A DNA stretch of 64,000 nt. Origin: Phenylobacterium sp. RIFCSPHIGHO2_01_FULL_69_31. Lineage in GTDB: Bacteria; Pseudomonadota; Alphaproteobacteria; Caulobacterales; Caulobacteraceae. Within the stretch, counting starts at the first letter, position 1. Each line of letters starts with the position of its first letter. Both the position numbers and the translations under genes were made by a program. Where the stretch lies: the NCBI RefSeq assembly GCF_001824475.1, contig NZ_MHXN01000013.1, forward strand, positions 62,001-126,000, given 5' to 3'. This document shows, piece by piece, positions 24,530 to 32,863 of the stretch. The notes under the pieces are model-generated. The model was not told where the DNA came from, did not search any database, and saw nothing but the letters and a program-made list of their open reading frames with translations.

Positions 24530-25401
24530 TCCAGGGGCCACAGCCAGGCCGCTCCCCGGACCCCGGAGGAATCCCCATGCAGCGCCCGGCGGACGGGGGT
24601 CTCGAAGACGTCGGAGAAGACGTGCGGGGCGATCGCGGCGGGCAGCCGCGGGTAGAGGGTGTCCAGGTTCGACAGGCCGCCGCCCAGGACAATCACGTCG
24701 GGATCGAGGATGTCGCAGACCACGCCCAGCGCGCGGCCCAGCCGGTCGATGTAGCGCTCCAGCGCCGCAGCGCCCGCGGCGTCCGGTTCGGCGATCACGG
24801 CCTCTGCAGGACGCCCGGCATCGCGTGCGAAGCCCGTTCCGCTGAGCCAGAGCTCCAGGCAGTTCACGCGCCCGCACCAGCAAGGGATTCCGGGGATCTC
24901 CTCCGGCCGCGGCCAGGGCAGGGGCGTGTGGCCCCATTCCCCGGCGACGAGGTTGCGCCCCTCCACCAGACGCCCGTCCACCGCGATCCCGCCGCCACAG
25001 CCCGTGCCGACGATCACCGCGAAGACCACGCCTTTGCCCGCGGCCGCCCCGTCCCGCGCTTCGGACAGCGCCAGGCAGTTCGCGTCGTTGGCGTAGCGGA
25101 CGGCACGGCCCAGAACCCGCTGGAGGTCGGTGGGGAAGGGCCGGTCATTGAGGACCGTGGAGTTCGAGTTGCGCATCAGGCCGGTGGCCGGCGAAGGCGA
25201 TCCTGGCCCGCCCACACCCACACGGGTCACCGCGACACCCGCCTGCCGCTCGGCCTCGGCCACGATCTCGCGGGTCGCTTCCAGCCGGTCCTCGTAGGCG
25301 GGCGGCGTGGCGCCGCGGACGCGCGCCTGGAACCGCCCGTCGGCGTCCAGCGCCGCCGCTTCGATCTTGGTGCCCCCGATATCGACGCCGATGCGGATCA
25401 T
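24526..25401 (-). CDS. ROK family sugar kinase (fructokinase/NAGK-like)
   Basis: ATP-dependent hexose kinase of 291 residues. The N-terminal phosphate-binding motif VDIGGTKIEA, VGVGGPGS, NDANCLALSE, the GTGCGGGI motif and the zinc-binding set GEWGHTPL, CWCGRVNCLE identify the ROK family; the Cys cluster fits fructokinase or N-acetylglucosamine kinase. The ATG at 25401 is chosen because VDIGGTK should lie near the N-terminus. It is divergent from a GPH-type sugar transporter, which suggests that transporter's substrate is phosphorylated here, and is coupled to dinB downstream. Confidence 0.87.
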   Translation of the reverse strand: MIRIGVDIGGTKIEAAALDADGRFQARVRGATPPAYEDRLEATREIVAEAERQAGVAVTRVGVGGPGSPSPATGLMRNSNSTVLNDRPFPTDLQRVLGRAVRYANDANCLALSEARDGAAAGKGVVFAVIVGTGCGGGIAVDGRLVEGRNLVAGEWGHTPLPWPRPEEIPGIPCWCGRVNCLELWLSGTGFARDAGRPAEAVIAEPDAAGAAALERYIDRLGRALGVVCDILDPDVIVLGGGLSNLDTLYPRLPAAIAPHVFSDVFETPVRRALHGDSSGVRGAAWLWPLE

Positions 25402-25591
25402 CGACCCTGAATACCCGATTTGTTCCACAGGCTCACGGGTCTGCGCCGAAGCGTCGATCGGCGCAACGGCCGTTCCCTCAGCGCCAACGCCTCCAGCGAG
25501 AAAGGGTCTTCCGGCTGCAAAAGTTTACACTGTACGTTAAAGGCGTTGGGTAGCGTCCGCTGAGATGCGGCGCGCCGCAGGAGAAGCAACC

Positions 25592-27040
25592 ATGACCGCG
25601 TCGAAAGCCGAGGGGGCCGGAGCCCCGGCCGCCTCGCCGAAGCTGGGGCTGTCGACCAAACTCTTCTACGGATTCGGGACGGTGGCGTTCGGGGTGAAGG
25701 ACCAGGGCTTCTCGTCGCTCTTGCTCATCTTCTACAATCAGGTGATCGGGCTCCCCGCGGCGACGGTCGGCGCGGCGATCATGATCGCACTGATGGTGGA
25801 CTCGGTGCTCGACCCGATCATGGGCCAGGTGTCGGACAACTGGCGATCGCGCTGGGGCCGGCGGCACCCGTTCATGTACGCCGCGGCCGTGCCGGTGGCC
25901 CTGTCCTACGTCCTGCTCTGGAACCCGCCGGACCTGCCGCCGTCGCTGCTGTTCGCCTACCTGGTCGTGGTGGCCATGGTGATCCGCAGCTTCATCACGA
26001 TGTACGAGATCCCGTCCTCGGCGCTCGCGCCCGAGCTGACCCAGGACTATCACGAACGCACCCGCGTCTTCGCCTACCGCCAGTTCTTCGGGTGGTTCGG
26101 CGGCGTCGGAATGACCATCCTGGCGCTGCAGGTCTTCCTGCGGCCGTCCGCGGACAACCCGGTCGGCCAACTCAACCGCGACGGCTACCAGGCCTATTCC
26201 GTGGCCGCGGCCGCGGTGATGCTCGTGGCGATCCTGGTGTCGGCGGCGGGCACCCATCGCCATATCCCCCGCCTTCGCGTGCCGCCGCAGCGGAAGGTTT
26301 CGCTGCCGATGGTGTTCCGCGAGATGGCGGCGACCGTGGCCCACCGGTCGTTCCTGATGCTGATCGTCGCGGGGCTGTTCAACGCCATGGCCCAGGGCCT
26401 CTTCCTGTCCCTCAACCTCTATCTCGGCACCTATCTTTGGCAGCTGTCGTCGGGCCAGATCGCGATCTTGGCGGCCAGCAACTTCCTGTCGGCGATCCTG
26501 GCCCTGATCTTCGCGCCGCCGGTCTCGAAGGGCATCGGAAAGCGCGACGCCGCCCGCCTCATGAAGGCCTGTTCCCTGGCGTTCGCCACGACCCCCATCA
26601 TCCTGCGGCTGCTCGGGGTCTTCCCGGCCAACGGTGATCCGCTGCTTATGCCGCTGCTGTTCGCAGCCGGCGCCCTTGCCACCGCCACCACGATCATCAC
26701 CTCGATCCTGATCTCATCGATGATGGCGGATGTGGTGGAGGACTCGGAGCTGCGCACGGGGCGCCGGTCGGAGGGGCTGTTCTTCTCGGTCAGCGCCTTC
26801 GTGTCCAAGGTCGTGTCGGGCGTCGGCATCTTCATTTCCAGCGCGATCCTGGCGCTCGTGGCCTTTCCCAATGGCGCGAAGCCGGGACAGGTCACCCCGG
26901 AGGTCATCGAGCGCCTGGGCCTGTCCTACGTCGTGGTGCTGGCGGCGCTCTATGGCGGCGCGATTCTGGCGATCTCCCTGTACCGGATCACCAAGGCCGA
27001 TCACGAGGCCACGGTCAGCAAGCTGGCGCAGAAGGCTTAA
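25592..27040 (+). CDS. MFS/GPH-family sugar:cation symporter
   Basis: A 482-residue, twelve-helix transporter of the glycoside-pentoside-hexuronide (MFS_2, MelB-like) group. The family signature DSVLDPIMGQVSDNWRSRWGR is present (key residues D..DP..G..SD and RWGRR), as is MYEIPSSALAPELTQDY (abridged), and SEGLFFS after helix 10. GGAG lies nine bases before the ATG. It is divergent from the ROK kinase. A TTTACA/TGGGTA pair 17 bp apart (about 25525-25555) is a weak promoter candidate. Likely substrate: a sugar or glycoside. Confidence 0.87.
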   Translation: MTASKAEGAGAPAASPKLGLSTKLFYGFGTVAFGVKDQGFSSLLLIFYNQVIGLPAATVGAAIMIALMVDSVLDPIMGQVSDNWRSRWGRRHPFMYAAAVPVALSYVLLWNPPDLPPSLLFAYLVVVAMVIRSFITMYEIPSSALAPELTQDYHERTRVFAYRQFFGWFGGVGMTILALQVFLRPSADNPVGQLNRDGYQAYSVAAAAVMLVAILVSAAGTHRHIPRLRVPPQRKVSLPMVFREMAATVAHRSFLMLIVAGLFNAMAQGLFLSLNLYLGTYLWQLSSGQIAILAASNFLSAILALIFAPPVSKGIGKRDAARLMKACSLAFATTPIILRLLGVFPANGDPLLMPLLFAAGALATATTIITSILISSMMADVVEDSELRTGRRSEGLFFSVSAFVSKVVSGVGIFISSAILALVAFPNGAKPGQVTPEVIERLGLSYVVVLAALYGGAILAISLYRITKADHEATVSKLAQKA

Positions 27041-27693
27041 GACCGGATCGCGGCCTCGATCGCGTCGGCCAGCTCGGCCCAGTCGTCGATCCGCGGGTGC
27101 CGCTCGGACTGCGGCGCGAAGGGCCGCAGGCGCAGGTCCGCCACATGCTGGAAGGTGGCCGTGGCGGGCGAGTGGTCCTGCACCGAGTCGAGGTTCGGCA
27201 GCAGGTCGTCGACGAAGGCCGTCCTCTGGGACGTCTGCGCCACCAGGCCGGCCGCCATCGGACCCTTCGGTCCCGAGTTGAGGATCAGCGGGTGCGGCAG
27301 GCCATGCTTGCGCAGCCACTGTGTCCGCAGCCGCTCGGCCTCGGCCGGTGCGTTGGAGAGAATCAGGATCTCGGCCGACCGCGCGAGCCGGTTCAGGGCC
27401 TCGATGCCGCCGGGCGCCGGCTCGATCTCGTGGCAGTGCGTCGCGAAGAAGGCGTCGAACAGCGCCTTGCCGTCCTCGAGCGGAAGGTGCTCGGTCGCCC
27501 CGGGACGATAGATGTTCTGGAACAGCGCGAACCGCTCGATCCGCATCTCCAGGCCATGCCCGGTCAGGAAGTCGCCGAACCCCTGCATGAAGAGGCCCAG
27601 GACTTCGTCCACGTCGACCAGCACCAGGGGACGCCCGGTGGACAGGCCCAGCGAAGCAAGGCTGGGGGCGACGATGTGAGGTTGCTCGGCCAA
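27037..27693 (-). CDS. HAD superfamily hydrolase
   Basis: Haloacid-dehalogenase-fold phosphatase-like protein. Motif I is VDVDEVLGLF, motif II ILILSNAP, motif III includes the Lys of NSGPKGP, and motif IV is FVDDLLPNLDSV. It resembles FCP/NIF- or phosphoglycolate-phosphatase-like soluble HADs; substrate unknown. The start is uncertain: a TTG at 27693 gives 218 residues, while longer starts would extend into the divK promoter region. Its TAA shares the palindrome TTAA with the stop of the converging transporter gene. Confidence 0.75.
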   Translation of the reverse strand: MAEQPHIVAPSLASLGLSTGRPLVLVDVDEVLGLFMQGFGDFLTGHGLEMRIERFALFQNIYRPGATEHLPLEDGKALFDAFFATHCHEIEPAPGGIEALNRLARSAEILILSNAPAEAERLRTQWLRKHGLPHPLILNSGPKGPMAAGLVAQTSQRTAFVDDLLPNLDSVQDHSPATATFQHVADLRLRPFAPQSERHPRIDDWAELADAIEAAIRS

Positions 27694-27797
27694 CGTTGTT
27701 CCAGCGCGGATAACGAAGTTTAAGGATATCCGGCCCGATAAGCTCCGGAAGGGTGGGAGGGCCGACTTCGGCCGAGCCCCCAGCAGTCGGGTCCTCA

Positions 27798-28163
27798 ATG
27801 GCCAAGAAGGTCCTCATCGTCGAGGATAACGAGCTGAACATGAAGCTCTTTCATGATCTGCTCGAAGCCCAGGGGTACGAGACCCTCGAGACCCGTGAAG
27901 GGCTCGCGGCGCTGTCGCTTGCGCGCGAGCACCGCCCCGACCTGATTCTCATGGACATCCAGTTGCCGGAGATCTCGGGCCTCGAGGTCACCAAGTGGCT
28001 GAAGGAAGACGACGATCTGGCTCACATCCCGGTCGTCGCGGTCACCGCCTTCGCCATGAAGGGGGACGAAGAGCGGATCCGGGAGGGCGGCTGCGAGGCC
28101 TATATCTCCAAACCCATCTCGGTCAGCCACTTCCTCGACACCATCAAGCGCCTGCTGAACTAG
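27798..28163 (+). CDS. divK: single-domain response regulator DivK
   Basis: Essential cell-fate response regulator that, when phosphorylated at the pole, activates DivJ/PleC and DivL and so lowers CtrA activity. The 121 residues are a bare receiver domain with acidic pocket VEDN, phospho-acceptor D53 ([13 protein letters not shown]), VTAFAM and Lys of ISKPIS. The text is almost the same as Caulobacter DivK as I remember it. The ATG at 27798 puts D53 at the known number. pleD starts 3 nt after its stop codon, so they form the known divK-pleD operon. Confidence 0.97.
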   Translation: MAKKVLIVEDNELNMKLFHDLLEAQGYETLETREGLAALSLAREHRPDLILMDIQLPEISGLEVTKWLKEDDDLAHIPVVAVTAFAMKGDEERIREGGCEAYISKPISVSHFLDTIKRLLN

Positions 28164-28165
28164 CC

Positions 28166-29529
<1,364 letters not shown>

Positions 29530-29533
<4 letters not shown>

Positions 29534-30276
29534 CGGCGTCCGTATACGAACTGCGTCAGCATCATCCGGGGCGTCGGCAGGACGTTCGGCATGGGCGCGT
29601 GCAGCATCAGCGGATGCATGACGATCACATCACCGGGATCGCCCAACATCTCGCACACGCGGACCCGGACGCCGTCGATCTCGGCCCCTTCTTGCATGAA
29701 GCGCTGGATACGGTCTTCGCCCGGGCGCGTGGACGATAGCTCGCCGAACCAGGGCGCGCGCTCGATCAGTCTGCGCCGAGCCTCGGCGGACGAACGGAGG
29801 CGGCCCTCACGCTCGACGATGGCCGCGAAGAGCCTGTGTGAGCCTGCGACGTAACCGGTGCCGCCGCCGCCCGGCCGCGACGGCTCGAGGATCACGAAGA
29901 ACCGCGCGAGGGCGTATTCGCCGGGAAGCCCGCCGAGATCGATGTGCCAGTTTTCATGTGGGACGTCCCAGACCGCCTCGCCGGTGTGGAAGGCCACCAG
30001 CGGCAAGCCCCAGCGCGTCGGCTCGGCCCATTCGCTCAGAAGATCGTCGAGCAGGCCGCGAATGGCGGGGCTGGCCATCGCATCGAACTCGCCGTCGCGC
30101 GCGGTGAGCTTGGACGGGCGGGCCGCCCGCCCTGGTCGCGCGTGCAGCTTGCGCCAGACTGCATCCCGCATCCTCTCAATGTCAGAGGCGGAGATCAGTC
30201 CGGAAAGGCGCACCACGCCGTCCCGGGCGTAGGTTTCGGCCTGATCCGCGGTGAGGCCGGTGCGGGGATGCTCCAT
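29530..30276 (-). CDS. phytanoyl-CoA dioxygenase (PhyH) family protein
   Basis: A second Fe(II)/2-oxoglutarate dioxygenase homologue, 248 residues, unlike the one at 19.4 kb. The metal motif is ENWHIDLGGLPG (His-x-Asp), with the distal His in MHPLMLHAPMPN and an Arg in TPRMMLTQF. SRPGGGGTGYVAGSH is the typical loop before the helix. The ATG at 30276 has AGGAG six bases upstream. The substrate is unknown. It converges on pleD with a 4-nt overlap. Confidence 0.86.
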
Positions 30277-30503
30277 CGGAGGCTCCTGAAAGGAAACGCC
30301 CCGCGGAGAACGGGCGGGCGGCAACTTCGCTGGGAAGTCGGGCCGTCCACCTGTTCGCCGCGGGGCGGTACCCCGCGAACACCCGCAAGGCGCGGGTTAT
30401 CGATCCGCCATGCTCGCGCCGTCCCGGGGGGCCGTCAACCGGCGGTCGCCCGCTTTACGGCCAAGCCTGCGAGCCTATGCTCAGGTAAAACGGGGAGGGC
30501 GTC

Positions 30504-30875
30504 TTGATCCGGATTTCAGCGTGGTTGGCCGTCGTCTTCGGCTTGGCGCTGGCCGTGCTGGAGGCTGTCCGAAACTGGGGCGACTGGCAGTGGTGGCCGT
30601 TCTGGGTTGTGGACTACGTCGCCGCGACCTTGCTCGTGGTCGGCGGCGTGCTGGTGTTGCGCCGCGGCCCGGCGCACTGGCTGACGGCCGGCTGGGGTTT
30701 TGCCTGCGCCATGTTCTGGATGTCGTTCTTCGGCCACTTCGACGAGGTGCTGAGGCAGGGCGCGGCCGTGGGCGCGCGCGAACAGCGCCTGACGCTGATC
30801 ATCGGAATCATGTTCGGCCTGACGATGTTGGGCTTCGTCACCGCCCTCGCCGGAACGAAAAACGCCCGGCGGTGA
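30504..30875 (+). CDS. four-helix membrane protein of unknown function
   Basis: A 123-residue protein with four predicted transmembrane helices (about 4-22, 31-53, 60-82 and 96-116) rich in Trp and Phe (WGDWQWWPFWVVDY; CAMFWMSFFGHFDE). Start TTG at 30504 follows GGGGAGGG. No family is recognised. Its stop codon lies inside the stem of the rpmG terminator on the other strand, so the two genes converge closely. Confidence 0.65.
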   Translation: MIRISAWLAVVFGLALAVLEAVRNWGDWQWWPFWVVDYVAATLLVVGGVLVLRRGPAHWLTAGWGFACAMFWMSFFGHFDEVLRQGAAVGAREQRLTLIIGIMFGLTMLGFVTALAGTKNARR

Positions 30876-30885
30876 GGCCGGGCGT
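30858..30885 (-). terminator. terminator of rpmG
   Basis: On the minus strand ACGCCCGGC pairs with GCCGGGCGT around a six-base loop and is followed by TTTTT. It overlaps the end of the converging membrane-protein gene. Confidence 0.85.
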
Positions 30886-30914
30886 CTTCATGCGAAATCA
30901 GAGGCTTGGATGGC

Positions 30915-31082
30915 CTACTTGATCTTGCCTTCCTTGAACTCGACGTGCTTGCGCACGACCGGGTCGTACTTCCGCACCACCATCTTCTCGGTCTTGGTGC
31001 GGGCGTTCTTCTTGGCCACGTAGAAGTAGCCGGTGTCCGCCGTCGAGTTGAGGCGGATCTTGATGGAGGCGGGCTTCGCCAT
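30915..31082 (-). CDS. rpmG: 50S ribosomal protein L33
   Basis: A 55-residue ribosomal large-subunit protein. It begins [14 protein letters not shown], continues [18 protein letters not shown] and [13 protein letters not shown] and ends GKIK, the standard alphaproteobacterial L33 without zinc-binding cysteines. Length is exactly typical. A strong promoter-like sequence lies 75 bp upstream and a terminator 30 bp downstream, so it is a single-gene transcript. In Caulobacterales it usually lies near divK-pleD, as here. Confidence 0.97.
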   Translation of the reverse strand: MAKPASIKIRLNSTADTGYFYVAKKNARTKTEKMVVRKYDPVVRKHVEFKEGKIK

Positions 31083-31157
31083 GGCTCGAATCCTAGAAGC
31101 AAGAAATGGGCGGGGCCAAACGGAGTCGCACCGCCGGCGGGTGTTCAGGAGGCGCGG

Positions 31158-31185
31158 AAAATACGAATCCGCGCGCGTAAGTCAA
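31158..31185 (-). promoter_or_regulatory. sigma70-type promoter of rpmG
   Basis: On the minus strand TTGACT (31180-31185) and TATTTT (31158-31163) are separated by 16 bp. The spacer contains GATTC, a GANTC CcrM methylation site. The nearest downstream gene on that strand is rpmG. Confidence 0.65.
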
Positions 31186-31265
31186 CCGCTTAGGTCGCCT
31201 GCTGACACCGCGGTGGCGGGACGGGGGTTCCAGGGTGGCCTTCGTGCCATCACGGAGTATGCCCG

Positions 31266-31634
31266 ATGCCCGTCAAAGGCCGCTGCCATTGCGGTGCGAT
31301 CCAGTTCGAGGTCGGCGAGATGCCGGCCGAGCTCACCTCGTGCAACTGCTCGTTCTGCGTTCGCCGCGGCGGACTGGTCGCCTACTACAAGCCCGGGCAG
31401 TTCAAGCTCGCCACCGCGCCCAGCCGCGTCTGGACCTATCAGTGGGGCGACTACCTCGTGCAGCATCACTACTGCCCCGTCTGCGGGATGGGGACGCACT
31501 CCGAGATGCCCGGCTTCGAGAGCGGCCAGCCCGACTTCGACAACCCGAGGATCGCCGTGAACGCCCGGCTGTTCGAGGACACGTCCTGGGAGACGCTGCC
31601 CGTGAAGCACGTCAACGGGCGGGAGGACTGGTGA
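31266..31634 (+). CDS. GFA family (Mss4-like zinc) protein
   Basis: A 122-residue member of the glutathione-dependent formaldehyde-activating enzyme (GFA/CENP-V) family. The zinc-binding Cys sets are GRCHCGAI, SCNCSFC and CPVCGMGTH. The FKL, WTYQWGD and NARLFED segments are typical. The biochemical role of such short members is unsettled; glutathione adduct handling is the usual proposal. GGAG lies eight bases before the ATG. Its 3' end overlaps the converging NIPSNAP gene by 23 bp. Confidence 0.87.
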   Translation: MPVKGRCHCGAIQFEVGEMPAELTSCNCSFCVRRGGLVAYYKPGQFKLATAPSRVWTYQWGDYLVQHHYCPVCGMGTHSEMPGFESGQPDFDNPRIAVNARLFEDTSWETLPVKHVNGREDW

Positions 31635-32016
31635 GCGTCGGCGAATAGTCGGTGAGCCGCAGGGTCCGGTCCTGTATCGCGCCGACCAGCCGGCCATGCT
31701 GCGCACCGGTCACGCGCTTGATCTCCGCCCATTCCGGATCGGCCATGAAGGCGGCCCAAGCGGCCTTCATCGTGGGCTCGTCCTTCCACTCCAGGAGGTA
31801 GACGAACTCCGTCTTCCCGTCGAAGCGGCTGTCCCACATCGACAGCACCTTGAAGCCGTGGCGAGCCATGATCCGCGCGCCGTGGTCGCGGAACCGGTCG
31901 TGGAAAGCCTGCTTGTTGCCGTCGAAGATCTCGTAGATCCGCAGCTGCTGCACCGGCTGGGCCGCGGCGGGCGAGGCGAGCGCCGCGGCCATGGCGGCAA
32001 GGGCGAGGGACTTCAT
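31612..32016 (-). CDS. secreted NIPSNAP-domain protein
   Basis: A 134-residue protein with a signal peptide (MKSLALAAMAAALASPAAA, cleavage before QPVQ) and a NIPSNAP/ferredoxin-like fold. The segments QLRIYEIFDGN, FRDHGARIMARHGFKVL, WDSRFDGKTEFVYLLEW and MKAAWAAFMADPEW are typical. Bacterial members have no assigned reaction. The 3' end overlaps the GFA gene on the opposite strand by 23 bp, an unusually long convergent overlap for this window. Confidence 0.84.
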   Translation of the reverse strand: MKSLALAAMAAALASPAAAQPVQQLRIYEIFDGNKQAFHDRFRDHGARIMARHGFKVLSMWDSRFDGKTEFVYLLEWKDEPTMKAAWAAFMADPEWAEIKRVTGAQHGRLVGAIQDRTLRLTDYSPTLTSPPAR

Positions 32017-32066
32017 GCAACGCTCCCGATGAGATCTTCGAGAGATAGGCGCCGCGCGGCCGGTGG

Positions 32067-32789
32067 CTAGAGGCTGGTCGGCCGCATTCCGCGGTCCTTG
32101 TACCGCAGGAACGGCTTCGGGCGGCTGGGGTCCTCCATCCGGGCCACGGCCTCCTTGATCATCAGGCGCGTGACGGTTGGCAGAGGCAGGCTCATGGCGT
32201 CGTCGAAGTCGACCCAGTCGATCTCCTCCAACTCGCCGCAGTCCGGCTGGCGATCCAGGCTGGTCAGCCGCTCGGCGTCCGCCATCAGGAACCAGGTGTC
32301 GAACCGCTTGCCCACGGCCGGCGGGGTGATCGCCCGGGCGACGACGTCCATGGCCTCCAGGTCCGGCAGCACGCCCTGGGCGGCGAAGGTGCTCCACGGG
32401 CCCCTGGCGCGCGCCTGGCCGGGCCGGGCCAGCAGCAGGCCCGCTTCCTCCCACGTCTCGCGTACGGCGGCCAGGGCCAGCGCCCGGCCGCGTCCGGCGG
32501 GCAGGTAACGGTCGAAGAGCCCGCCCACGTCGGGCCGCAGGTCGGTAGCGTAAGGGGCGCGATAGTCCGCCCGGTCGATCCGGCCGCCCGGGAACACCCA
32601 GCGGTCGGGCATGAAGCTGTGCCCGCCGTGGCGCTTGCCCATCAGGACGCGCGGCTTGGCGGCGTCCCGGCGGATGATCATCACGGTCGCCGCGTTCTTC
32701 GGGCGCACGGCCCGCTGGCCCGGCACGCGGGGCGGTCCCTCGGGCTTGGATACCCCGTCTTCGGATTTCGGCGGCCCGTTCGTCGTCAT
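32067..32789 (-). CDS. NUDIX hydrolase family protein
   Basis: A 240-residue NUDIX-fold protein (RNAse/NUDT19-like layout). VMIIRRDAAKPRVLMGKR, FMPDRWVFPGGRID and AAVRETWEEAGLLL are the fold landmarks. Between the FPGG glycine and the RETWEEAG helix is an insert of over 30 residues, as in NUDT8/NUDT19-type proteins acting on CoA or related compounds. The ATG at 32789 lacks a strong Shine-Dalgarno. It follows rnr by 74 bp on the same strand, so the two are likely co-transcribed. Confidence 0.82.
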   Translation of the reverse strand: MTTNGPPKSEDGVSKPEGPPRVPGQRAVRPKNAATVMIIRRDAAKPRVLMGKRHGGHSFMPDRWVFPGGRIDRADYRAPYATDLRPDVGGLFDRYLPAGRGRALALAAVRETWEEAGLLLARPGQARARGPWSTFAAQGVLPDLEAMDVVARAITPPAVGKRFDTWFLMADAERLTSLDRQPDCGELEEIDWVDFDDAMSLPLPTVTRLMIKEAVARMEDPSRPKPFLRYKDRGMRPTSL

Positions 32790-32863
32790 GAAACAACTGT
32801 ATGGCCACGCCGGGCGGCGAGGGAAGGGCGCCGTGGCGGAAGGCCGCTGGCGGGGCAGCGGTG

